A stretch of 10,303 nucleotides of DNA from JAOAFZ01 sp964407325 (GTDB lineage Bacteria > Patescibacteriota > Microgenomatia > UBA1406 > GWC2-37-13). The position numbers were made by a program, and so were the translations under genes. A model generated the notes under the pieces. It made no database searches. It worked only from the letters and a program-made list of their open reading frames with translations, and had not been told where the DNA came from. Shown here in pieces: positions 1-6,194 of this stretch (position 1 is the first letter of the stretch; every line of letters starts with the position of its first letter). The stretch is taken from positions 1 through 10,303 of the forward strand of contig CAYOVA010000036.1 of NCBI GenBank assembly GCA_964407325.1, written 5' to 3'.

Positions 1-927
1 TATTGGCTTAAAACCCATCCGGAAGATACCATTGTAAACTACGACAAACTAACCTACGCGGGAAATCTGGAAAGCCTGAAAGACATCGAGAGCAATCCAC
101 AGTACCGGTTTGTCCAGGGGGATATCTGCGATCGCGCCGCAGTTGATGCGGTAATGAAAGAAATTGATACCGTAGTCCACTTTGCCGCAGAATCCCATGT
201 AGACCGCTCTATTAACGACCCCGGCCCTTTTGTAAAAACAAATGTTGAAGGAACCTATGTAATGTTAGAATCAGCCCGCCAAAACGGCATGAAACGCTTC
301 CATCACATATCAACCGATGAAGTGTTTGGCGCACTTCCACTTGATACTCACGACAAATTCACCGATGCAACCAAATACGATCCCCGGAGCCCTTATTCTG
401 CTTCAAAAGCCGGCTCTGACCACCTTGTAAATGCCTATCATGTTACTTTTGGGCTGCCTGTTACCATATCCAATTGCTCCAATAACTTTGGACCGTATCA
501 CTTTCCTGAAAAACTGATTCCGCTGGCAATAACGAACCTTATTGAAGGGAAAAAGGTACCAGTATACGGGGACGGGTTGTATGTCCGGGACTGGCTGTAT
601 GTTGAAGATCACTGTCGAGCCGTCGATATGATTCTACAAAAAGGTCAAATTGGCAAAACCTACCTGGTGGGTGGATTAACCGAAGACATCCCTAACATCG
701 AAATCGTAAAGCGTATCTTAAAGATTATGGGGAAAGGTGATGATATGATTGAGTTTGTAAAGGACCGGCCGGGACATGATAGACGATATGCCGTCGACTG
801 GTCTACTATTAAAAATGAACTGGGGTGGGAACCGCAGCATACCTTTGACGAATATCTGGAATCTACAGTTAAGTGGTATCAGGAAAACCAGGACTGGTGG
901 AAACATATTAAATACAACAACTCATGA
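1..927 (+). CDS. rmlB: dTDP-glucose 4,6-dehydratase (RmlB), 5' partial
   Basis: This enzyme converts dTDP-glucose to dTDP-4-keto-6-deoxyglucose, the second step of dTDP-L-rhamnose synthesis, in the cytoplasm. The reading frame is open from base 1, giving 308 visible residues. The N-terminal glycine-rich NAD motif lies before the window, so about 25-30 residues are missing compared with the usual 330-340. What remains is typical of an extended short-chain dehydrogenase: HFAAESHVDRS, the STDEVFG segment with the Thr-Asp-Glu catalytic group (visible residues 105-107), the YSASK catalytic Tyr/Lys (132 and 136), and the signatures GPYHFPEKLIPL and YGDGLYVRDWLYVEDH. The latter separate RmlB from general epimerases. 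The ATG at 154 is internal and is not the start. The stop overlaps the rmlD start by 4 bp (ATGA), indicating translational coupling. rmlA and rmlC probably lie upstream, outside the window (inference). Confidence 0.95.
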   Translation, partial: YWLKTHPEDTIVNYDKLTYAGNLESLKDIESNPQYRFVQGDICDRAAVDAVMKEIDTVVHFAAESHVDRSINDPGPFVKTNVEGTYVMLESARQNGMKRFHHISTDEVFGALPLDTHDKFTDATKYDPRSPYSASKAGSDHLVNAYHVTFGLPVTISNCSNNFGPYHFPEKLIPLAITNLIEGKKVPVYGDGLYVRDWLYVEDHCRAVDMILQKGQIGKTYLVGGLTEDIPNIEIVKRILKIMGKGDDMIEFVKDRPGHDRRYAVDWSTIKNELGWEPQHTFDEYLESTVKWYQENQDWWKHIKYNNS

Positions 928-1763
928 AAAAAATAGCATTAACTGGAGCGTCGGGATTGGTAGGATCACGAATAATTGAACTATTGGGTAATGATTTTGA
1001 ATTCCGAGCTTTTAGTTCAGAGGAGATGGATATTACCGATAAAAGCCAAGTTAATGCCTGCCTTCGCGATACTTCCTTCGACATGTTTCTTCATTTGGCT
1101 GCCTATACTAACGTAGATAAAGCTGAATCCGAAAAAGGCCAGGCGTATTCCATTAATGTTGACGGGACTAAGAATATCTTCGAAGTTGTTTATGAACTAA
1201 ACCGTCCGTTTATACATATGTCCACTGACTTTGTGTTTGATGGTGTTTCTCAACCGTTCAATGAAAATTCACCTCGAAACCCGATATCGGAATACGGTCG
1301 TACCAAAGCCCTTTCAGAAGAAGCCGTTGAAAATGATGCCATGATTGTACGAATATCATATCCATATCGTGCAGAATACGAACAGCGGGTAGATTTTGTA
1401 AGGGCAATCCGAAGTCGGCTGGAAAACAAGCAGCCCGTGCAAGGCATTACAGACTCACTCTTTACTCCGACTTTTATAGATGATATTGTATTTGGTCTTC
1501 AGTATTTGTTCAACAATTACTCTCCTGAAGTGTTCCACCTAGTTGGGAGTTCATCTTTATCACCGTACAAGGGGTGTTTGGAAATTGCAAAAGCTTTTGA
1601 TTTGGACACTTCGTTAATAAGCCAAACTACGTACGATGCTTTTTTTGAAGGTCGTGCAAAGCGACCGCAACAGTGTACAATTGTCTCGACAAAGGAACTC
1701 CCGGTGCAGATGAAATCGTTTGCAGAGGGACTGGCGGAAGTAAAAAAGCAGCTTGTTATTTAA
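924..1763 (+). CDS. rmlD: dTDP-4-dehydrorhamnose reductase (RmlD)
   Basis: RmlD performs the last step of dTDP-L-rhamnose synthesis, the NAD(P)H-dependent reduction of dTDP-4-keto-rhamnose. The 279-residue protein is slightly shorter than the usual 285-300. It shows the N-terminal Rossmann motif TGASGLVGS (residues 7-15), the family segment AAYTNVDKAE (59-68), STDFVFDG (100-107) with the catalytic Ser/Thr, and YGRTK (124-128) with the catalytic Tyr and Lys. The RPQQCTIVSTK stretch near the C-terminus matches the family's usual RPxxxxL...K ending. The segment after the active site reads RISYPYRAEYEQRVDF, where many RmlD proteins have an R-x-S-W-V-Y-G type sequence, so this part is somewhat divergent. 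The start overlaps the rmlB stop in ATGA. A less likely alternative is another RmlD-like sugar-nucleotide reductase, but the rmlB neighbour makes the rhamnose role the best reading. Confidence 0.87.
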   Translation: MKKIALTGASGLVGSRIIELLGNDFEFRAFSSEEMDITDKSQVNACLRDTSFDMFLHLAAYTNVDKAESEKGQAYSINVDGTKNIFEVVYELNRPFIHMSTDFVFDGVSQPFNENSPRNPISEYGRTKALSEEAVENDAMIVRISYPYRAEYEQRVDFVRAIRSRLENKQPVQGITDSLFTPTFIDDIVFGLQYLFNNYSPEVFHLVGSSSLSPYKGCLEIAKAFDLDTSLISQTTYDAFFEGRAKRPQQCTIVSTKELPVQMKSFAEGLAEVKKQLVI

Positions 1764-1781
1764 GCTCAATTACAGTATTAT
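1753..1781 (+). promoter_or_regulatory. Candidate sigma-70-type promoter for ugd
   Basis: A -35-like TTGTTA (1753-1758) is followed after exactly 17 bases by TATTAT (1776-1781). They match the consensus hexamers at 4/6 and 5/6. The -10 box ends 8 bases before the ugd ATG at 1790, so a start site at the usual distance would fall within a base or two of the ATG and give a leaderless mRNA. It spans the end of rmlD and the 26-bp rmlD-ugd gap, the widest junction in the five-gene run. Seen in sequence; activity is inferred. Confidence 0.45.
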
Positions 1782-1789
1782 TAATCCTT

Positions 1790-3091
1790 ATGACAATCAC
1801 AATTATTGGACATGGATATGTAGGTTTAGTAACCGCATGTGTATTTGCTGATTTTGGTAATACCGTTTGGGTTGTAGGAAGAACAAAAGAAAAACTAGAA
1901 CGTCTCAAAAAAGGTGATCCGATTATCTTCGAACCAGGACTCAAAGAACTTCTTGAAAAAAATTTGAAAACAGGACGACTTATTTTTACAGACTCCTTTG
2001 CCAGTTCTGTTCCCCAATCTGAAATAGTGTTTATCGCAGTGGGTACTCCTCCAAAAGAAAAAGGCGAAGCGGATTTATCAGAAGTTCTTAACGTAGCAGA
2101 AAATATTGGAAAGAACTTGCCCAAAGGGAAAACAGTTGTATCATGTAAAAGCACTGTTCCAGTCGGCACTAACCTTAAAGTTAAGGAGATTGTTGAAAAA
2201 GTCATGCCAAAAGGAGCTGAGGTTGAGGTTGCTTCTTGCCCGGAATTCCTCCGTGAAGGCACTGGCATCAGCGATACCATGTATCCGGATCGTACCATCA
2301 TCGGATCTTCTTCACAGTATGCGATTGATAAGATGTTAAAGCTCCACGAACCATTGCCAGGAAAACGGGTAATAGTTGATCTTGCTTCAGCAGAACTTAT
2401 TAAGTATGCCTCAAATGCCATGCTTGCTACAAAAATCTCATTTGCCAATCTCATTTCATTTTATTGTGAAGCAACCGGAGCCGATGTAGAACAGGTACTG
2501 GAAGCTGTTGGTCTTGATAATCGCATTGGCCGAAAATTCCTCTATCCCGGACTAGGGTACGGCGGTTCGTGTCTGCCAAAGGACGTGAAAGCTATTATTA
2601 CCACCGGAATGTCTTCCGAGCTTGATACCGCTTTGCTAGATTCAGTTGAAGAAGTCAACAAACAAGCAAAATCGAACTACATCAATAAAATCAGAAAATA
2701 CATCCCAGGGAAAAAAGTTGCCATCTGGGGACTTTCATTCAAACCGGACACTGATGATATCCGCTTTGCACCCTCCTTGGATGTCCTCAACACCCTGCTT
2801 CCCGAAGGGTATGATTTCCATGTTTATGACGCAGAAGCAATGGATAATATTGAGAAGATTTACGGCAAAAAGATAACCTATCATAAAGATCCGTATGAAG
2901 CGGTAAAAGGCTGTGATGGTTTATGTATTCTTACCGAATGGAATGAATTTAAGCAGGCTAATCTCGAGAAAGTAAAGTCTCTTCTTAAAAATCCGATCAT
3001 TGTAGATGGCCGCAACATCTATGATTTACAGGATATGAAGAACATGGGCTTTACCTACGTTTCAACGGGTAGAACACCTGTAATTATCTAA
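1790..3091 (+). CDS. ugd: UDP-glucose 6-dehydrogenase
   Basis: Ugd oxidises UDP-glucose twice to UDP-glucuronate. The 433-residue length is normal. Motifs run in the right order: Rossmann GHGYVG (7-12), EPGL (48-51), VGTPP (84-88), STVPVGT (121-127), PEFLREG (151-157), ELIKYASNA with the conserved Lys205 and Asn209, and GYGGSCLPKD with the catalytic Cys261. C-terminal signatures WGLSFKPDTDDIR, LTEWNEF and IVDGRNIYD follow. The ATG at 1790 is chosen because MTITIIGHGYVG starts the Rossmann strand directly; an upstream in-frame GTG at 1673 would add 39 residues overlapping rmlD that look unlike the family. There is no Shine-Dalgarno sequence, but a promoter-like pair ends 8 bp upstream. At the end of the second beta strand the usual acidic residue is replaced (VVGR, residues 28-31), which may affect NAD/NADP choice. 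The product is the substrate of the next enzyme encoded here. Confidence 0.96.
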   Translation: MTITIIGHGYVGLVTACVFADFGNTVWVVGRTKEKLERLKKGDPIIFEPGLKELLEKNLKTGRLIFTDSFASSVPQSEIVFIAVGTPPKEKGEADLSEVLNVAENIGKNLPKGKTVVSCKSTVPVGTNLKVKEIVEKVMPKGAEVEVASCPEFLREGTGISDTMYPDRTIIGSSSQYAIDKMLKLHEPLPGKRVIVDLASAELIKYASNAMLATKISFANLISFYCEATGADVEQVLEAVGLDNRIGRKFLYPGLGYGGSCLPKDVKAIITTGMSSELDTALLDSVEEVNKQAKSNYINKIRKYIPGKKVAIWGLSFKPDTDDIRFAPSLDVLNTLLPEGYDFHVYDAEAMDNIEKIYGKKITYHKDPYEAVKGCDGLCILTEWNEFKQANLEKVKSLLKNPIIVDGRNIYDLQDMKNMGFTYVSTGRTPVII

Positions 3092-3094
3092 CGT

Positions 3095-4033
3095 ATGAAT
3101 ATATTAGTCACTGGTGGTGCCGGCTTTATTGGTTCGCATTTGACTGCTTCTCTTCTAAGCCAGAAACATGCTGTTACAGTAATTGATAACCTTCTTACCG
3201 GAAATAAAAATAATCTTTCCGAGGTCTCCAACAATAGGTTACTTACTTTTATTGAAGAAGATATCATCTCTTTTGATTTTTCCAAACTGCCCCCTTTCGA
3301 TGTTGTGTTTCATTTAGCTTCCCCGGCTTCTCCTATCCAGTACTGGAAACATCCTGTCAAAACGTTACGGGCAAATGCTGAAGGCACATACAATGTTCTG
3401 GAACACGTAAGACAAACCGGAGGAACTTTTCTTATTTCCTCAACCTCCGAAGTATATGGTGATCCTGAAGTACATCCCCAAGTGGAAACGTATTGGGGAA
3501 ATGTAAACTCATTTGGAATCCGCTCTTGCTACGACGAAGGGAAACGGTATGCAGAAGCAATGACATATGTTTACGGACATACCTACAAAGTTGATGTGCG
3601 AGTGGCGCGTATTTTTAACACGTATGGCCCGAATATGGAAAAAGAAGACGGACGGGTAGTCTCAAACTTTATAACCCAGTCTCTTACTGGCAGTCCAATT
3701 ACCATTTATGGTGATGGCAAGCAAACCCGATCATTGTGCTATATCTCGGATATGGTAGAAGGTCTCCAGAAACTGGGTTTTACCAAAGGCTTAAGTATGG
3801 AAGTGGTAAATCTTGGTAATCCAAACGAAAAAACAGTCCTGGAAATAGCAGAGCTTGTTAAGAAGATGACACATTCGAAATCGGAAATTGTGTTTGAACC
3901 GATTAACGCAGATGACCCCAGAAAACGAAAACCGGATATTAGCAAAGCAAAAAAACTGCTGTCGTGGGAACCTGTAGTTGAGCTGGAGAAAGGGTTAGAG
4001 TATACTATTGAGTATTTCAAATCAATAATATGA
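3095..4033 (+). CDS. uxs: UDP-glucuronate decarboxylase (UDP-xylose synthase)
   Basis: This enzyme is predicted to decarboxylate UDP-glucuronate to UDP-xylose, using a tightly bound NAD. The 312-residue protein starts with TGGAGFIGSH (6-15). It then shows the hallmark HLASPASP (73-80), STSEVYGDP (116-124) with Glu119, ETYWGNVN, and RSCYDEGKR with catalytic Tyr146 and Lys150. The ASPASP and SCYDEGKR signatures are specific to the UXS branch and distinguish it from GalE, RmlB and epimerases. Further on, ARIFNTYGPNM, DGRVVSNF and YGDGKQTRSLCYI also match. The start lies 3 bp after the ugd stop, and the stop overlaps the next gene by 4 bp (ATGA), so it is almost certainly co-transcribed with ugd, whose product it would use. 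A bifunctional ArnA-like role is unlikely because the formyltransferase domain is absent. No Shine-Dalgarno sequence is visible before the ATG. Confidence 0.9.
   Translation: MNILVTGGAGFIGSHLTASLLSQKHAVTVIDNLLTGNKNNLSEVSNNRLLTFIEEDIISFDFSKLPPFDVVFHLASPASPIQYWKHPVKTLRANAEGTYNVLEHVRQTGGTFLISSTSEVYGDPEVHPQVETYWGNVNSFGIRSCYDEGKRYAEAMTYVYGHTYKVDVRVARIFNTYGPNMEKEDGRVVSNFITQSLTGSPITIYGDGKQTRSLCYISDMVEGLQKLGFTKGLSMEVVNLGNPNEKTVLEIAELVKKMTHSKSEIVFEPINADDPRKRKPDISKAKKLLSWEPVVELEKGLEYTIEYFKSII
3978..4006 (+). promoter_or_regulatory. Possible internal promoter before the GT-GtrA gene
   Basis: TTGAGC (3978-3983) and TATACT (4001-4006) are separated by 17 bases, matching the sigma-70 consensus at 4/6 and 5/6. 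They lie inside the end of uxs, about 24 bases before the ATG at 4030. A transcript from here would have a leader of roughly 17 bases without a Shine-Dalgarno sequence. Such pairs arise by chance in AT-rich coding DNA, so this is weakly supported. Confidence 0.25.
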
Positions 4034-5139
4034 AACGTGCTGTAGTGGTCTTACCAACCTATAACGAGGAAGGTAACATCGAAAAGGTAATTGAAGGGAT
4101 ATTCTCCACAGTGGAAGAAAACAAGAACTGGGACGTCCATATTCTTGTTGTGGAAAGCACGTCCACCGACAGAACCGATGAAATTGTTACAGGTCTGCAA
4201 AAAAAACATTCAAAACTGCATTTACTTCGTACCAAAAAAGAAGGATTAGGAAAAGCATATGTCCGTGGATTTGCCTATGCGTTAGATGAATTAAAGGCAT
4301 TTCTTATTTTCGAAATGGATGCAGATCTTTCCCACAATCCGAAAGATATTCCGCACTTTCTTAAAAAGATCGAAGAAGGATATGACTTTGCCATTGGTTC
4401 GCGTTACATTAAAGGCGGTTCAATCCCGGATGATTGGGGTATCCACCGCAAAATTTTCTCATCTTTGGGGAATGTGATTATCCGTCTCGGATTTATGAAC
4501 CTAAAAATCAGCGAATGGACAAATGGCTATCGTGCCATAAAAGCTTGGGTAATTAAAGAAGCCCTTTCGCATATTGAAAACTACCCTGGTTATGTGTTCC
4601 AGATAGCACTTCTTGACAATGCAATTAAAAATAATGCACGGATAGTCGAAATCCCGATTAAGTTTAAAGAACGGGAAGCTGGTGCTTCAAAAATCAATTT
4701 CGGTCAATATATTTTTAACATTCTATTGTACATCTTTTTTCATTCTTCATTTGTGAAGTTTGTGATTGTCGGTGGTACCGGATTTGTGGTAGATTCGATT
4801 ATTTTATATTTTCTAGCCCTTAAACTGCATTTCCCCCCGTGGCTTGCTAAACTTATAAGTGCTGAAGCCGCAATATTTAACAACTTTACGTTAAATAACT
4901 TCTGGAGCTTTTCCCATAAGCAAATTGATGAAGGAAAACGTAACTTCTTGAAGGGTCTGACCAAATTTAATATAGTTTCATTGGGAAACATACTGATCCA
5001 AACAGTTGGGATTACCATTACAACAACAATCTTTGGAAAGGAGCATATTCTGTTGCTCAATGCAGCAATAATACTCCTTTTTGTGATACCGTATTCGTAT
5101 TTCTTCTACAATAAATTTATTTGGAAAGACGGGAAGTAA
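4030..5139 (+). CDS. Polyprenol-phosphate glycosyltransferase (DPM1-like GT2) fused to a GtrA membrane domain
   Basis: The first ~230 residues are a family 2 glycosyltransferase like dolichyl-phosphate mannose synthase: LPTYNEEGNI (8-17), EMDADLSHNP with the metal-binding Asp97-x-Asp99, GSRYIKGGSI (123-132), NGYRAIK and REAGASK (215-221). Residues ~238-369 are a GtrA domain with about four membrane helices (roughly 241-262, 272-293, 315-335, 341-360), containing the typical FVKFVIVGGTGFVVD and NNFxxNxxWSF-like pattern. Such fusions are thought to transfer a nucleotide-activated sugar to polyprenyl phosphate at the membrane, with GtrA helping to flip the lipid-linked sugar outward. The donor cannot be told from sequence; GDP-mannose, UDP-glucose or a neighbouring pathway product are all possible. 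The usual VVDDNSPDGT loop reads VVESTSTDRT here, an unusual change at the nucleotide-binding Asp pair. The start overlaps the uxs stop (ATGA). The stop is one base from the convergent PEGA gene. Confidence 0.92.
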   Translation: MKRAVVVLPTYNEEGNIEKVIEGIFSTVEENKNWDVHILVVESTSTDRTDEIVTGLQKKHSKLHLLRTKKEGLGKAYVRGFAYALDELKAFLIFEMDADLSHNPKDIPHFLKKIEEGYDFAIGSRYIKGGSIPDDWGIHRKIFSSLGNVIIRLGFMNLKISEWTNGYRAIKAWVIKEALSHIENYPGYVFQIALLDNAIKNNARIVEIPIKFKEREAGASKINFGQYIFNILLYIFFHSSFVKFVIVGGTGFVVDSIILYFLALKLHFPPWLAKLISAEAAIFNNFTLNNFWSFSHKQIDEGKRNFLKGLTKFNIVSLGNILIQTVGITITTTIFGKEHILLLNAAIILLFVIPYSYFFYNKFIWKDGK

Positions 5140-5140
5140 G

Positions 5141-6043
5141 TTATGAGTCTTCTTCTGATGCAGCTTCTTCTTTTATAGCGTAATCACTGGAAACCCAGCC
5201 TTCACTCTCATCCACTTTAATTTTAAACCAACCGTCACCTTCCTCAAGAAGGGCATATTTTTCACCAGGTTCTACTCTGGTTACTTCAGCTGCTTCTGTA
5301 TTCGGCTCTTCGCGAACACGTAAAAAGCCTGTTGGGGTATTTTGAATAACAATCTGTGTTGATGATTCTTTCACCGTTGCACTCTTTGTAGCCTCAACAG
5401 CAGCTTTCCGTTCGGCTTCTTTTTCCTGGCGCAGTTGGTTAATATCTTTTTTTGTCTGGTCAACAGCAAGTTTAAAGGTAGAATTAGTCCGGTACCCACT
5501 ATCTACATTAATCTTATGCGTTCTGCGAAAAAACCCTGGTAAAAAGACTGAAATTTCATGGTCACCTTTAGTGACTTCCTCTAATACAAGGGGAGAGACT
5601 CCCTTTTCGTCATTATCCAGGTACACAATAGCCCCAGGCGGATCTGTTTCAACATATACCTCTCCAAAGTTATTGTTTGAGGGTTTCTTTTCCATTTTGG
5701 AAACAGTAAATACTTCACCGGCTGATGATACCTCTGACGATCCCAATTCTCTATTGATGTATGTTAACGAATCCTTGTGTACTTGCACTTTCCCCTGCCA
5801 TGATACGATGTCTTTGGAAACTCCTTCGGGTATAAGTTTTATAGTGTACTCCCCTTCTTTCATTTTCTGTTCAAAAGGAGTTTTCCCGATTGCCGTATTG
5901 TCGATAAATACACCAGCAGATGGTGAAGAGACAATTTTTATACGGCCAGTATTCCCTTCTTTGTTAAAAATAACCTCCCGGACTACCAGAAATAGTATGA
6001 AGAGCACAACCAGTACAAGGAGAAATGCCAGTTTTTTTTTCAT
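5141..6043 (-). CDS. Membrane-anchored protein with two PEGA domains and a C-terminal SH3 domain
   Basis: The protein has 300 residues. Residues 1-26 are a lysine-start, strongly hydrophobic segment without an obvious cleavage site, so an N-terminal membrane anchor with the rest outside the cytoplasm is likely. PEGA-type beta domain 1 covers about 34-100 (SSPSAGVFIDNTAIGKTP) and domain 2 about 127-192 (VETDPPGAIVYLDN). A charged, helix-prone linker at about 194-225 (KKDINQLRQEKEAERK) leads to a bacterial SH3 domain at about 238-289 (GFLRVREEPN to DGWFKIKV and GWVSSDYA), followed by an acidic tail. PEGA domains are common in surface proteins, and bacterial SH3 domains often bind cell-wall or peptide ligands, so a cell-envelope role is inferred. 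The exact function is unknown. The ATG at 6043 is preferred over an in-frame TTG at 6079 because it puts the lysines directly before the anchor, and a promoter-like element covers the TTG region. Confidence 0.85.
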   Translation of the reverse strand: MKKKLAFLLVLVVLFILFLVVREVIFNKEGNTGRIKIVSSPSAGVFIDNTAIGKTPFEQKMKEGEYTIKLIPEGVSKDIVSWQGKVQVHKDSLTYINRELGSSEVSSAGEVFTVSKMEKKPSNNNFGEVYVETDPPGAIVYLDNDEKGVSPLVLEEVTKGDHEISVFLPGFFRRTHKINVDSGYRTNSTFKLAVDQTKKDINQLRQEKEAERKAAVEATKSATVKESSTQIVIQNTPTGFLRVREEPNTEAAEVTRVEPGEKYALLEEGDGWFKIKVDESEGWVSSDYAIKEEAASEEDS

Positions 6044-6057
6044 ACGTAAGTGTACCC

Positions 6058-6086
6058 ATTGTAATCGAGCCACGGTCAATATGCAA
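6058..6086 (-). promoter_or_regulatory. Candidate promoter of the PEGA/SH3 gene
   Basis: Read on the minus strand, TTGCAT (6086-6081) and TACAAT (6063-6058) are separated by exactly 17 bases. The -10 matches the consensus at 5/6. The ATG at 6043 lies 14 bases beyond the -10 box, predicting a leader of about 7 bases with no Shine-Dalgarno sequence. Its location just upstream of the chosen start supports the ATG over the TTG at 6079. Confidence 0.42.
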
Positions 6087-6094
6087 GTTGCCGG

Positions 6095-6194
6095 NNNNNN
6101 NNNNNNNNNNNNNNNNNNNNNNNNNNNNNNNNNNNNNNNNNNNNNNNNNNNNNNNNNNNNNNNNNNNNNNNNNNNNNNNNNNNNNNNNNNNNNN
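6095..6194. other. Assembly gap of 100 N
   Basis: Exactly 100 undetermined bases, a length often used for gaps of unknown size. It removes the start of radA and the radA promoter. Intact RadA needs roughly 110-120 residues (zinc finger plus Walker A) before the point where the sequence resumes, so the true gap is probably at least about 350 bp if the scaffold join is correct. Confidence 0.98.

Noticed and set aside
1673..1789. In-frame GTG extension of ugd by 39 residues
   Set aside because: The extension lies mostly within rmlD, does not resemble the Ugd N-terminus, and the ATG at 1790 starts the Rossmann strand exactly.
1756..2454. Long open frame (232 codons) on the minus strand within ugd
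   Set aside because: It is antisense to a strongly conserved enzyme, its translation shows no domain-like pattern, and it is best explained as a codon-bias shadow.
5126..5151. 5-bp inverted repeat (AAGAC/GTCTT) flanking the stops of the GT-GtrA and PEGA genes, considered as a bidirectional terminator
   Set aside because: The stem is short with a 16-base loop and no proper U-tract directly after either arm; chance is a sufficient explanation.
6044..6079. In-frame TTG start for the PEGA/SH3 protein, 12 residues longer
   Set aside because: It puts 12 non-hydrophobic residues before the lysine-rich anchor start and overlaps the promoter-like hexamers, so the ATG at 6043 fits better.
5571..6094. 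Plus-strand open frame appearing to run through the gap into radA
   Set aside because: It is antisense to the PEGA gene and shows nothing RadA-like. Its apparent continuity is an artefact of undetermined bases lacking stop codons.
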